DNA of 64,000 nucleotides from Polyangiaceae bacterium (GTDB lineage Bacteria; Myxococcota_A; Polyangia; Polyangiales; Polyangiaceae), in NCBI GenBank assembly GCA_947475525.1, contig CANJMI010000009.1, forward strand, positions 161,646 through 225,645, written 5' to 3'. The position numbers were made by a program, and so were the translations under genes. This document shows, piece after piece, positions 41,810 through 53,549 of the stretch. The notes below the pieces were generated by a model, which worked only from the letters and a program-made list of their open reading frames with translations, made no database searches and was not told the DNA's origin. The first letter of the stretch is position 1. Each line of letters starts with the position of its first letter.

Positions 41810-42938
41810 TGCCACGAAGGTTGCTCGGACTCCGAATTGCCCTCGCCTTCAGCGGCCTGCTCGTTGCCGGTGGCGTTGCGCTCGCGCAGCCCGTTGCGCC
41901 CCCAACGGCGAGGCCCAATGCCGCCCCGACGGCGAGGCCCAATGCCGCCCCGACGGCGAGGCCCAATGCCGCCCCGACCTCGTCCGCCAACGCCATCAGT
42001 CCGATCACCGGATTGCCTGGCTGGCATCCTCCGGTCGGTGGTTCCGGTCCGGCTCCTCAAGCCCAGCCGCCGATGCGCCCGGGGCACGACCAGAAGAACG
42101 TGCGCCAGCTGGTCGAGCAACTGAAGCGCGAACCGGGCGGCGTCATGCCGACGCTGGCGAGCCCGTCGGCCCGCAAATTTCCAACGGACGAGCACGGCTA
42201 CTGCATCGGGCAGGGTCCGAACGACCCGCCGAAGAACGTCAACCTGTTCCACGGCTGGCTTGGCGTGAACAACGAGAAGGCCGTGCCGGCGCCGCAGCGC
42301 CTCGATGACTCCTCCCCCAGCTGGTTCGCTGCAAGATTCGGCAGCACCGCCTGGTGGAAATGGCGTCTGACTCCGCATCCGTGGCGTTACGAGAACCACG
42401 ACGACGAATGCGATCCGCGCAACACACCGATCCCGCTCCTCGCCAACCTGATCAATTTCGGCCTGCTGATGTGGCTCGTGACGCGCTTTGGCGGAAAGCC
42501 GATCGCGGAGGCCTTGAAGAAGCGTCGCAGCGCGATCATGTCCGAAATCGACCGCGCGAAAGAAATCAAAGCGAGCGCCAAGGGGCGGCTCGACCAGTAC
42601 GCGGCCGACCTCGATAAGCTTGATGATAAGCAAGCCGCGTTGCGTTTGCTTTATGCCGAGGAGGGCGAACTCGACGAGAAGCACCTCCGCGAGGAGCTCG
42701 GTCAGGCACGCACTCGCATGCTCGCCGACGCCGACTTCCGCGTCGTTCAAGAGGCCAAATCCACGCGAGACACCCTCTCGCGCGAAGCGCTCGATGGCGC
42801 CCTCGTTGCCGCGGAAGCGCTGCTCGGAGACTCGATCAACGATGACGACCACAATCGGCTCTGCGAAGAGTTTCTGAACGACATCGGGAACGCGCTCGTC
42901 AAGGGCGCGAGCGACGGTAGGGCGACGGGAGCCGCATC

Positions 42939-42942
<4 letters not shown>
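41806..42942 (+). CDS. atpF: ATP synthase F0 subunit b with a long exported N-terminal extension
   Basis: A 378-residue protein, more than twice the usual b length. It starts with a signal-peptide-like segment (ALAFSGLLVAGGVALA, end near 27), then a perfect TARPNAAP repeat (three copies, 24-base DNA repeat at about 41900-41978) and a 150-residue Pro/Trp-rich domain with only two cysteines, Cys133 and Cys202. The true b part starts at about 208 with a membrane helix (LLANLINFGLLMWLVTRFG) and the coiled stalk. The extension would lie in the periplasm. It overlaps neighbours on both sides by 4 bases. Confidence 0.85.
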
Positions 42943-45301
<2,359 letters not shown>

Positions 45302-45304
45302 CCG

Positions 45305-46300
45305 ATGCCCTCGCTGAAGAGCATTCGCAAGCGGATCGTGAGCGTGAAGTCCACGCGCAAAATCACGCGCGCGATGAAGATGGTGGCTGGTGCGCGCCTC
45401 AACCGTGCGCAACAGCGGATAACCGAGCTCCGTCCATTCGCCGTGAAGACGAAGCAGGTGCTGCTCGCTGTCACCGCCGAAGGGCGCAGGGCCTCCACGC
45501 TGGCAGTCGTCGAGGAAGATAACGACGGGCGCGCTGCGGACGCGGTCGTCGTCGATTCATCGGCGGTGGTTGCGGTTCATCCGCTGCTCGCCGAGTCCCC
45601 CGAGCGCCACGTCCAACTCGTCGTTCTGACGAGCGACCGCGGTCTCTGCGGAAGCTTCAACGCGACGATCTGCAAGCTCGCTGAAAGCGAGTGGCGTCGT
45701 CGGACGGCCGAAGGCCAAAAGGTCCACCTCATCGTCATTGGCCGCAAAGGCCGTGACTACTTCCGGCGGCGCGGTGCCCCGATGGAGTACCTCGAGGGAG
45801 TCTGGGATGACGTCTCGATGGAAGGGGCGCGCAAGCTCGGCCGGGCGGTTCTCGCGCCGTTCCTGCGCGCCGAAGACTCGGTGGATGCGCTCTACCTCGT
45901 CTACAACGAGTTCAAGAGCGCCATGACGCAGAAGGTGACCCTCGAGCGCCTGCTGCCAGTGGAGACGGCGCAGGGGACGGTGCTCGCATCTTCCGATGCG
46001 CAAGGCTCTTCGCACGGTGATGACGCGGTCGTGTCGCTCGTCCCCTACGAGTTCCAGCCCGATCAGACGACGCTCCTCCAAGAGCTCGCGCCCATGTACA
46101 TCCAGATTTCGATTCTTCGTGCCATGCTCGAGTCGATGGCGAGCGAGCTTGGCGCGCGAATGACGGCGATGGACTCGGCGACCACCAACGCGTCCGACAT
46201 GATCGCTCGACTGACGCTCCAGTACAATCGCGCCCGCCAGGCGGCGATTACGAAGGAGTTGATGGAAATCATCAGCGGCTCGGAATCCCTCAAGGCCTGA
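45305..46300 (+). CDS. atpG: ATP synthase F1 subunit gamma
   Basis: A 331-residue gamma subunit, about 40 longer than usual. N-terminal helix SIRKRIVSVKSTRKITRAMKMVAG, the Rossmann-like middle (VVLTSDRGLCGSFNATICK) and the C-terminal helix (MTAMDSATTNASDMIARLTLQYNRARQAAITKELMEIISG) are typical. Extra length sits in an acidic loop at about 68-90 (VVEEDNDGRAADAV) and near 215-230 (ASSDAQGSSHGDD). It starts 3 bases after atpA. The expected atpD (beta) and atpC (epsilon) do not follow. Confidence 0.95.
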   Translation: MPSLKSIRKRIVSVKSTRKITRAMKMVAGARLNRAQQRITELRPFAVKTKQVLLAVTAEGRRASTLAVVEEDNDGRAADAVVVDSSAVVAVHPLLAESPERHVQLVVLTSDRGLCGSFNATICKLAESEWRRRTAEGQKVHLIVIGRKGRDYFRRRGAPMEYLEGVWDDVSMEGARKLGRAVLAPFLRAEDSVDALYLVYNEFKSAMTQKVTLERLLPVETAQGTVLASSDAQGSSHGDDAVVSLVPYEFQPDQTTLLQELAPMYIQISILRAMLESMASELGARMTAMDSATTNASDMIARLTLQYNRARQAAITKELMEIISGSESLKA

Positions 46301-46316
46301 TCGAGGCGTTCGAGCT

Positions 46317-46919
46317 GTGCTGCTTTCGATCCATGCCGAGTACCCGGAGCCGCGCAAAATTCAGCGCGTCATCGAGGTGCTCGAGAAGGGTGGCATCATC
46401 GCTTACCCGACCGACACCGTTTACGGGCTTGGCTGTGACCCTCTGAACAAGCAGGCGGTCGACCGCCTCTACCAGGTCAAGGGCATGCCGCGCACCAAGC
46501 CGCTGGCTCTGATCTGCAAGGACCTTTCCGACATCGCCAAGTACGCGGTCGTCGAGAATCCCGAATACCGCTTATTGAAGCGCATCTTTCCTGGTCCCTA
46601 TTGCGTCATCTTGAAGGCAACGCGTGACGTGCCGAAGCTCTTGATGACCAAACAGAAGACCGTCGGGATCCGCGTTCCGAATCATGCGGTGCCGCGCGCG
46701 ATTGTGGAGGCGCTTGGCCGCCCGCTCGTCTCCACGACGGCATCCCTCGACGATGATCCGCTTGTCGATCCCTGGACGATTGACTCGACGTTTCCAGGGA
46801 TCGATCTCGTCCTCGAAGTGGACGTTTGTGGATCGGTGCCCACCACCGTCGTCGATTTAAGTGCCGGTGACGTTCGCGTGATTCGGGAAGGTGCGGGGCC
46901 CGTCGAGCGCCTCGCGTGA
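46317..46919 (+). CDS. Sua5/YciO/YrdC-family protein (YciO-like)
   Basis: A 200-residue single-domain protein from GTG 46317. Motifs: GGIIAYPTDTVYGLGCDP, KGMPRTKPLALICKDLSDI, FPGPYCVILKAT, KTVGIRVPNHAVPRAI, GRPLVSTTASLDDD. The family binds ATP, bicarbonate and threonine to make threonylcarbamoyl-AMP for t6A37 of tRNA. The sequence resembles the YciO branch (LICKDLSDI, EVPxLL pattern) more than TsaC, and YciO's role is less settled. It begins 16 bases after atpG where atpD would be expected. Confidence 0.85.
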   Translation: MLLSIHAEYPEPRKIQRVIEVLEKGGIIAYPTDTVYGLGCDPLNKQAVDRLYQVKGMPRTKPLALICKDLSDIAKYAVVENPEYRLLKRIFPGPYCVILKATRDVPKLLMTKQKTVGIRVPNHAVPRAIVEALGRPLVSTTASLDDDPLVDPWTIDSTFPGIDLVLEVDVCGSVPTTVVDLSAGDVRVIREGAGPVERLA

Positions 46920-46984
46920 ACTCCCGTCGTGCGGGGGGCCGCCCAACCGGGCAGAGTGGGGCCAAACGACGCGGCTAAGCATCG

Positions 46985-48298
46985 ATGTCGCGCGAGATTC
47001 GTGTAGGCTCCCGCGTCGTGGCAAAGGACCCCGTTGTCGGTGACCTCATCGATCAGCGCTACACCCTGCGGCGCGAGATCGCCCGCGGCGGCATGGGCAC
47101 CGTGTTCGAGGCCGAGCAGCTGGAGACCGGCCGCATCGTCGCGCTCAAACTCGTCCATCGGCGGTCACGCTTCGTACGGGTCTCGGAGGAGCAATTGTTG
47201 ATCGAGGCGCAGGCCATCAGCGCCGTCCGCCACCCCGCAATCGTCGAGCTGCTCGACGTCGGGGTGTGCGCCGCGCAAGGCCCCTACTTGGCGTTGGAAA
47301 TGCTCGTCGGGCGCACGCTCGACGGCATCATCGCGTCACGCGGGACCTTGCCTGTGCGGGACGTCGCTCACATCGGTCGACAGATATGCGAAGCGCTCGC
47401 AGTCGTGCACGAGCGGCGCATCGTGCATCGCGACCTCAAGCCGAGCAACGTGTTCATCGCGCTCGAAGGGGGCCGTGAGGTCGTTAAATTGTTCGATTTT
47501 GGGATCGCGGCGCTCGGCGGAGCGAGTCTCGATGCGCCCTCTGGTGACCGCGAGGCGTTCGGTACGCCCGAGTACATGGCGCCCGAACAGCTGCTCGGCG
47601 AAGGTGCCGTGGATCATCGCGCCGACCTCTACGCCGCCGGCGTTACGCTGTTCGAGTGCCTCACGGGAACCGTGCCGTACACGGGCACGATGGGGCAGGT
47701 TGTAAGCAAGTTGTCGCGGGCCACGGCCCCACCGAGTGTTCGCGTGCTGCGGCCTGACGTTGACCCCGAGCTCGATGAAATTCTCACGGTCACGCTCGCG
47801 CTGAGGCCCGAGGACCGCTTCGCATCGGGCCGGGCCCTCGCGCGTTCGTTGGGCCTCGCCACAGGTTGCACCGAAGGCGCAACGCACCTCCTTGGCGACG
47901 CGACCCCCAGCATGCGCGAAGAGTTCGACCGACTCAGTCGCTTGCCCGAGCGGGGCTCGCCCACGTCACGCGTGCAGCGGCTTTTTGAGCGCGTTCCCTA
48001 CATCACGATGGCCGAGCTGAACCACAACGGCGCGACCGTCGAAGGCCGTAGCGAGGACATTTCCCTCGGCGGCATGCTCGTTCGCACGCAGGAGACGATC
48101 CCCGCGCAGGCGAAAATCCGCATCAAATTCACCTTGCCGGGCGAGGGACGTTCCGTGGCCGTCGGGGCGACGATTCGCTGGTGCCGCGAAGCGCGCGGTG
48201 GGCACTACGCTTCAGGTGTCCAGTTCGTCGATTTACCCAACGATTGCCGCAAGGCGATCCTCGATTTCGTTCGCAGCCCTGGCCACGCGACGAGCTGA
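46985..48298 (+). CDS. Ser/Thr protein kinase fused to a c-di-GMP-binding PilZ domain
   Basis: A 437-residue soluble protein. Kinase domain at about 26-290: IARGGMGTVF, Lys55 in VALKLV, HRD 148-150 in IVHRDLKPSNVF, DFG 171-173, GTPEYMAPEQ. The PilZ domain is at about 330-432 with RLFER (332-336, RxxxR) and DISLGG (358-363, DxSxxG), the two residues sets that hold c-di-GMP. Kinase output is therefore probably tuned by c-di-GMP. No membrane helix. The gene is followed by a GNAT gene about 100 bases downstream. Confidence 0.85.
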   Translation: MSREIRVGSRVVAKDPVVGDLIDQRYTLRREIARGGMGTVFEAEQLETGRIVALKLVHRRSRFVRVSEEQLLIEAQAISAVRHPAIVELLDVGVCAAQGPYLALEMLVGRTLDGIIASRGTLPVRDVAHIGRQICEALAVVHERRIVHRDLKPSNVFIALEGGREVVKLFDFGIAALGGASLDAPSGDREAFGTPEYMAPEQLLGEGAVDHRADLYAAGVTLFECLTGTVPYTGTMGQVVSKLSRATAPPSVRVLRPDVDPELDEILTVTLALRPEDRFASGRALARSLGLATGCTEGATHLLGDATPSMREEFDRLSRLPERGSPTSRVQRLFERVPYITMAELNHNGATVEGRSEDISLGGMLVRTQETIPAQAKIRIKFTLPGEGRSVAVGATIRWCREARGGHYASGVQFVDLPNDCRKAILDFVRSPGHATS

Positions 48299-48395
48299 GC
48301 CCATGGAGCGCTCCGCTCGGCTCAGGCAGAGTCGACGCGCAGGTATCGCGAGGGAACCATTCCGATTGCCGCTTGCCGCATCGGGGCGACCACCT

Positions 48396-49184
48396 ATGAT
48401 GCCCGCGATCATGGTTGAGCCGACCGTCGCGCCCGAGAAATCTGCCGAGTTGAAAGTGCGCCGCATGCACCGGCGGGACATCAACCGCGCGTGGGAGTTC
48501 TTGAAGCGCGTGTTCCGCGACGTCCACGCTCAGACCGTCGAGTACCAACGTCCGCGCAGCAAGGCGCGCTTCGCGGAGCAATACGACGAGGAAGGCGTTG
48601 AGCAATTGTTGTTCGAGGTCGGCCGCGACATCGTCGGTTACGCGGAGTGTTCGTTCGAGGTGCTCGGCGATGACAACTGGATAAACCCACGCTATTTCGA
48701 CAACCGCGACATGCGGCCGATGTTCATCGAGGAGCTCGCAACTCATCCCGATTTTCAGGGTCGCGGCGTCGGCTCCTGCATGATTGAGCAGCTGATGCAC
48801 CTCGCGCGTGTTCGCGGTTGCACGCATCTCGTTCTCGAGGTTGCCGAGAACAATGATGGTGCGCTCTCGTTTTATCGGAAGCGCCAATTCTACAAGCTGG
48901 ATGCGTCTATTTTTCTCGCGAAACGCATCCCCGGCGAGCCCGAATTGTTGCCGCCGCGACGGTTGCCGAGTCCGCGTGGGCAGGACGACGGCGCCAAGCG
49001 GAAGGTGGTCAAGCGCGGGGCGGGCAAGTCGAAGGTGAAAACGAAGGCCCCGAAGGTCAGCGCCCCCAAGGCGAAGCCCACGGCGAAGACTCCGAAGGTC
49101 AGCGCCCCCAAGGCGAAGCCCACGGCGAAGGCTCCGAAGGTCAGCGCCCCCAAGGCGAAGCCCGCGAAGGCTACCAGCCCGTAA
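48396..49184 (+). CDS. GNAT N-acetyltransferase with histone-H1-like Lys/Pro/Ala tail
   Basis: About 262 residues from ATG 48396 (ATG 48399 or 48411 also possible). The GNAT fold covers about 18-165: VRRMHRRDINRAWEFLKRVF, IEELATHPDFQGRGVGSCMIEQLMHLA (acetyl-CoA loop RGVGS), LEVAENNDGALSFYRKRQFY. The C-terminal 85 residues are extremely basic, with a perfect 14-residue repeat (PKVSAPKAKPTAKx, 42-base DNA repeat at about 49045-49171). Such tails bind DNA or serve as multi-lysine substrates. The coding ends overlaps the convergent RCC1 gene by 14 bases. Confidence 0.8.
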   Translation: MMPAIMVEPTVAPEKSAELKVRRMHRRDINRAWEFLKRVFRDVHAQTVEYQRPRSKARFAEQYDEEGVEQLLFEVGRDIVGYAECSFEVLGDDNWINPRYFDNRDMRPMFIEELATHPDFQGRGVGSCMIEQLMHLARVRGCTHLVLEVAENNDGALSFYRKRQFYKLDASIFLAKRIPGEPELLPPRRLPSPRGQDDGAKRKVVKRGAGKSKVKTKAPKVSAPKAKPTAKTPKVSAPKAKPTAKAPKVSAPKAKPAKATSP

Positions 49185-51135
49185 CGTTCAGCGGCTGATC
49201 GCTGTCGACCTTGTTTCCGACGCCGAGTTGCCCGTAGTTGTTGTGGCCCCAGCAGCGCAGCGCCCCGGTGCTCGCGATGCACGTGTGGTGCGCTCCGCCC
49301 GCGATGCTCCGCGCGTTCGTGACGTTCGCGACCGCGAGGGGCAGGGAGCTTTGCGAAAGCTGAGCGTTGGCGAGCTGTCCGTACAGGTTGTAGCCCCAGC
49401 ACGCCACCGAGCCGTCGGTTCGGCCTGCACAGAAATGCGACGAGCCTGCGCCGATTGCGTTCGCGTTCGATAGGTTGCTCACCGGACTCGGCGAGGCGCT
49501 GTTGACGGTGGTGCCGTTGCCGAGTTGGCCCGAGCTGTTGTACCCCCAGCACGCGACCCCTCCCGTCGTGAGGACCGCGCACGTCGCATCGTATGCTGCC
49601 GCAATTTCGCTGGCATTGCTGATTCCGCTCACCGTGACCGGAGTCGCGTTGTCGGTGCTCGTCGTGTCGCCGAGTTGACCGTAAATATTTCGCCCCCAGC
49701 AACGAAGGTCCCCCGTCGCGAGGATGGCGCAGGCGTGCCGGTAGCCCGCCGTCATCGCGGTCGCCGTCGTGATGTTCAACACGCTGACCGGCAGGCTGCT
49801 CTGTACCTTTACGCCATTGCCGAGCTGACCCGTCGCGTTGTCACCCCAGCATTTGATCGCCCCCGTCTCGAGCAACGCGCAGGAAAAAAAGTCGCCGGCG
49901 GTCACGCGGATGGCTCCGGTCAGGTTCTTCACCGCAACCGGACTCGAGCTGGTCGTCTTGGTGCCGTCCCCAAGCTGGCCGTAAGCGTTGTAACCCCAGC
50001 ATTTAACCGTCCCATCGACGAGTGCGGCGCACGCATGGTCCTGTCCCGCTGCGATCGAGCGGGCACCTGTCAGCAACGCCTGAACTGGAACGGCGCTGTT
50101 TATCTTCGTGCCGTTTCCGAGCTCCCCGTACGTGTTCTCGCCCCAGCATTTCACGGTGCCTTCGCTCGAGACCGCGCATGAAAAGTCGTCGCCTGTCGCA
50201 AGTTGAACGAGGCAGTCGGAGTCGGTGTTGGCCGTGCAACCGGAGGGGCAGCATCCGTCGCCACCTTTGCACGTCGACTCGACGATGCCGCCGCCGCATT
50301 GGTTTTTGGCGAGCGAACAGGCTTCACCGCTCGTGCATGCGTCGACGTCGTCGCAGCTTTCCTGTTCCTTTAGCGGGCTGCCAACGCACTGACCCGACAT
50401 CGAATCGCACGAGCCGAGGGTGCATCCCTGCGATAATTTGGAGCAGCTCTTCGGCTTGCCGCCGATGCACGCGCCGGCCGAGCAGGTTTTCTCGACGCTG
50501 CAGAGGTCGGCCGCATCTTTGCAGCCAAGCCCCTCGTTCGCAGGCTTGGGCTCGCAGTTGCCGCTGTCGGGGTTGCACTCCGCGACGTTGCAATCATTGG
50601 GGACCGGCGCGAAAAAACAGTCGTTCTTTGCGCCGACGCACACGCCGTTTTGGCATTGGCCGCCGATGACGCACTTGTTCGCGGGGTCGGTGCATGCGGT
50701 GGCGTTGGCCTCGAGTCCGGCGTTGCAGCTCTTCTTCGTCTCGTCGCAGGTGATGGCCTGGCAGGTGGCGGCCTTGATGCCGCATTCGTTCTTGGGCCCG
50801 GGCGCGCACGCGCCGCTCACGCACACGTCGCCCTCGGTGCAGAACTTCCCGTCTTCGCAAGAAACGCCGTCCTTCGCGTCGACCAACTCGCACTGGAGCT
50901 TCGTCATGTCGCACTGCGCGATGTGGCAAGCGTCGGTCGCGAGCGTCGCGCAATCAAAGCCGCATGGAAACATGACGAGGGTCCCACCGGAGCCGCCGTC
51001 GCCGGTCGTCGATGCGGCTTGCTGGCCACCGGTGCCGGGGTCATCGCCGCTCGAGCCGCAGGCGCCCACGATCTCCGCGCCTCCAACGAAGGCAATGCAC
51101 GCGAGCCATGGGAGCACACTTCGGAGCGGAGGCAT
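49171..51135 (-). CDS. Lipoprotein with Cys-rich region and RCC1-type beta-propeller
   Basis: The 654-residue product from ATG 51135 has lipobox IVGAC. Residues about 55-310 are Cys-rich, with VCVSGACAPG- and CQNGVCVGA-type modules. Residues about 315-654 hold seven RCC1-like repeats of about 48-50 residues, each with C-A-x-G-x-V-x-CWG-x-N-x-x-GQLGNG (for example GTVKCWGENTYGELGNG). RCC1 propellers in bacteria are usually extracellular binding modules. Regulation is not visible; the start faces the OPT transporter gene 92 bases away. Confidence 0.8.
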   Translation of the reverse strand: MPPLRSVLPWLACIAFVGGAEIVGACGSSGDDPGTGGQQAASTTGDGGSGGTLVMFPCGFDCATLATDACHIAQCDMTKLQCELVDAKDGVSCEDGKFCTEGDVCVSGACAPGPKNECGIKAATCQAITCDETKKSCNAGLEANATACTDPANKCVIGGQCQNGVCVGAKNDCFFAPVPNDCNVAECNPDSGNCEPKPANEGLGCKDAADLCSVEKTCSAGACIGGKPKSCSKLSQGCTLGSCDSMSGQCVGSPLKEQESCDDVDACTSGEACSLAKNQCGGGIVESTCKGGDGCCPSGCTANTDSDCLVQLATGDDFSCAVSSEGTVKCWGENTYGELGNGTKINSAVPVQALLTGARSIAAGQDHACAALVDGTVKCWGYNAYGQLGDGTKTTSSSPVAVKNLTGAIRVTAGDFFSCALLETGAIKCWGDNATGQLGNGVKVQSSLPVSVLNITTATAMTAGYRHACAILATGDLRCWGRNIYGQLGDTTSTDNATPVTVSGISNASEIAAAYDATCAVLTTGGVACWGYNSSGQLGNGTTVNSASPSPVSNLSNANAIGAGSSHFCAGRTDGSVACWGYNLYGQLANAQLSQSSLPLAVANVTNARSIAGGAHHTCIASTGALRCWGHNNYGQLGVGNKVDSDQPLNVTGW

Positions 51136-51227
51136 CGGCGCATGATCGCACACCCAAGCGCACGGCGAGTTAGGAAATTGCGACGAAGCGCAGGTATGGT
51201 TCGAGGCTCGTAACTGAGGAATCACGC

Positions 51228-53201
51228 ATGGCAATCGAGCAGCTCACGCCCCAGCAAATCGAAACCTGGACCATCGAGGAGAAAGACTCGTGGTGGCTCT
51301 CGAAGGTGTACCGCGGAGACATGCCTCAGTTGACCGTGCGTGCCGCGGTTACTGGTTTTTTATTGGGCGGCGTGCTCTCGGCGACGAACCTCTACATCGG
51401 CGCGAAGACGGGCTGGACGCTCGGTGTCGGCCTCACGAGCGTCATTCTCGCGTACGCGTCCTTCCGGTTGATGGCCCAGCTCGGCGTCGCCAAAGACTTG
51501 TCGATTCTGGAGAACAACGCCGCCCAGAGCATCGCGACCTCGGCCGGCTACATGACCGGCCCGCTCATCTCCGGCATGTCCGCCTACATGTGGATTCAGA
51601 ACACGCTGATCCCATGGTGGCAGATGCTCCTCTTCAACGTCGTCTTGTCGTGCCTCGGCGTTCTCGTCGCGTTTCCGATGAAGCGTCGCTTCATCAACGA
51701 CGAACAGCAGCCGTTCCCCGAGGGGCAGGCGTGCGGCGTCGTGCTCGATGCGCTTTACACGGGCACCGGCAACGAGGGCATGCAGAAGGCGCGCGTGCTC
51801 GTGAAGGCAAGCGGCGTCGCGGCACTCGTCGGCCTGCTCACGGGTGAAAACCTGATGCGGCTCGTGCAGGAAAAGTGGTTTGGCTTGAAGAAGGTTTGGC
51901 ACATGCCGCACAACCTCGACGCCTGGTACTACGCGCTCGTCGAGAAAGGTTGGGTGCCCGAGCCGACGCTCGCGAAGGTTCCGCTTCGAAGCTTGGGGCT
52001 GTCTCCGACGCTCGACCTCGCGATGATCGGCGCGGGCGGGCTCATGGGGCTGCGCTCGGCGGGCGGCATGCTGCTCGGGATGCTCCTCAACTACGTGGTG
52101 ATCGTGCCGTGGATGATCCTGATCGGTGAAATTCACCCGAAGGCCGACGGCACCTTTTCGCGGACGCACGTCGTCAACACGTGGGCGCTCTGGTGGGGCA
52201 TCGTGATCATGGTGGTCGCCTCGCTCGTCAGCCTGTTCGGCAAGCCCGAGGTGTTCATTGGTGCGTTCAAATCGCTCGGTAAAAAGAAAGACGGAGCGTC
52301 GGTCGACCGCCTTGCCCACATCGAGCTGCCTTTGAAGGTGTCCCTCGTGGGTATCCCGATCGTCGGCATGATCGGCGTGTGGATGGCGCACGCGTGGTTC
52401 GGCGTAAGCTGGGTCTTCGGCATCACCGCCTTGCCGCTCATCTTCGTCCTGACGTTGATCGCGGCGAGCAGCACCGCCATGACGAGCATCACGCCCACCG
52501 GCTCGCTCAGCAAGATCCCGCAGTTCCTGTTCGGTGCGTTCGATCCAAAGCATCCGCCGACGAACCTGATGACCGGCGTGATGTGCGTCGAGGTGGCCGG
52601 CAACGCGAGCAACCTGCTGATGGACATCAAGCCCGGCTACATGCTCGGCGCGAAGCCTCGCCAGCAAGCGATCGGTCACACCATCGGAATCATCGCAGGC
52701 GCGTTGGCGAGCACGCCGCTCTTCTACTTGCTGTTTCTCTCGGACTACCACCCCGGCGACAGCGTGCAGGCGAAGATGGCTCCCGAAGGCGGCCAGTTTG
52801 GGTTCCCCTCCGCGATGCAATGGAAAGGCGTATCGGAGCTCGTCACGGCGATTTTCGGCGGCGGCGGCGGCACGCTCCTGACGAAATCGATCGTGACCTC
52901 GATGGTGATAGCCGCGGTCGCGGGGGTCGTGATGGAGGTGCTGCGCATCCGCAGCAAAGGCAAATTCCCGCTGAGTCCCTTGGCGATTGGGCTCGGTGTC
53001 GTGCTGCCCCCCGATTCGACGATCGCGATGTTCATGGGTGCGGCGTTCTTTGCCTGGATGCACAAGCGGCACGGGCACAAGCCCGGTACTCCGGCCCACG
53101 AACTCTGGGTTGGCGCGCACGAACCGATTTGCGCGGGGCTCATCGCCGGTGCCGCGCTGATCGGCATCACCGACATTCTGGTGAAGGTGTTCTTCCTCTG
53201 A
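51228..53201 (+). CDS. OPT-family oligopeptide/metal-chelate transporter
   Basis: A 657-residue polytopic membrane protein. About 14-16 hydrophobic helices, with the OPT signatures SATNLYIGAKTGWTLGVGLTSVILAYASFR, NAAQSIATSAGYMTGP, FPEGQACGVVLDALYTG and MTGVMCVEVAGNASNLLMDIKPGYMLGAKPRQQAIG. OPT proteins import oligopeptides or metal-chelates by proton symport. Bacterial members of this length are mostly uncharacterised. The long frame on the opposite strand is a shadow. Confidence 0.9.
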   Translation: MAIEQLTPQQIETWTIEEKDSWWLSKVYRGDMPQLTVRAAVTGFLLGGVLSATNLYIGAKTGWTLGVGLTSVILAYASFRLMAQLGVAKDLSILENNAAQSIATSAGYMTGPLISGMSAYMWIQNTLIPWWQMLLFNVVLSCLGVLVAFPMKRRFINDEQQPFPEGQACGVVLDALYTGTGNEGMQKARVLVKASGVAALVGLLTGENLMRLVQEKWFGLKKVWHMPHNLDAWYYALVEKGWVPEPTLAKVPLRSLGLSPTLDLAMIGAGGLMGLRSAGGMLLGMLLNYVVIVPWMILIGEIHPKADGTFSRTHVVNTWALWWGIVIMVVASLVSLFGKPEVFIGAFKSLGKKKDGASVDRLAHIELPLKVSLVGIPIVGMIGVWMAHAWFGVSWVFGITALPLIFVLTLIAASSTAMTSITPTGSLSKIPQFLFGAFDPKHPPTNLMTGVMCVEVAGNASNLLMDIKPGYMLGAKPRQQAIGHTIGIIAGALASTPLFYLLFLSDYHPGDSVQAKMAPEGGQFGFPSAMQWKGVSELVTAIFGGGGGTLLTKSIVTSMVIAAVAGVVMEVLRIRSKGKFPLSPLAIGLGVVLPPDSTIAMFMGAAFFAWMHKRHGHKPGTPAHELWVGAHEPICAGLIAGAALIGITDILVKVFFL

Positions 53202-53299
53202 GGGTGGCAGACTTCCGCCGCCCCAGCGGATAGGCGTTCCGTGCGGCCGCGCGACGCGCTAGACACCGCTTCGGAGCCGTTGAGCGCAAGGGTTCTCAT

Positions 53300-53381
53300 G
53301 CACGAGTGGCGGAATTGGCAGACGCACCGGATTTAGGTTCCGGCGCCGCAAGGTGTGGGGGTTCGAGTCCCCCCTCGTGCA
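53300..53381 (+). tRNA. tRNA-Leu (anticodon TAG)
   Basis: Acceptor GCACGAG (53300-53306) pairs with CTCGTGC (53374-53380). The anticodon stem CCGGA/TCCGG holds loop TTTAGGT, anticodon TAG. A long variable arm (CGCCGCAAGGTGT) marks class II. The T arm is GGGGG-TTCGAGT-CCCCC. CCA is not encoded. Confidence 0.95.
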
Positions 53382-53549
53382 CGATGCCTTGCTTGACAAG
53401 GTGCAGTGGGCCCGCTGAGAGGGCGCAGGTTGCCGCGATCAGTGCTTGAGCTACCGAAGGAAACCCGGCACTCTACGCGGGCTTGGTTCGGGGCCCGCGC
53501 GTGTTTGCGACAGGCCGGGGGTTTGTTGTCTTCTGAAGGAGTTTGAGCG

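Noticed and set aside
51360..53120. 586-residue minus-strand frame inside the OPT transporter
   Set aside because: Composition is extremely rich in His, Arg, Asp and Glu, typical of antisense reading of a membrane-protein gene; the OPT signatures on the plus strand are decisive.
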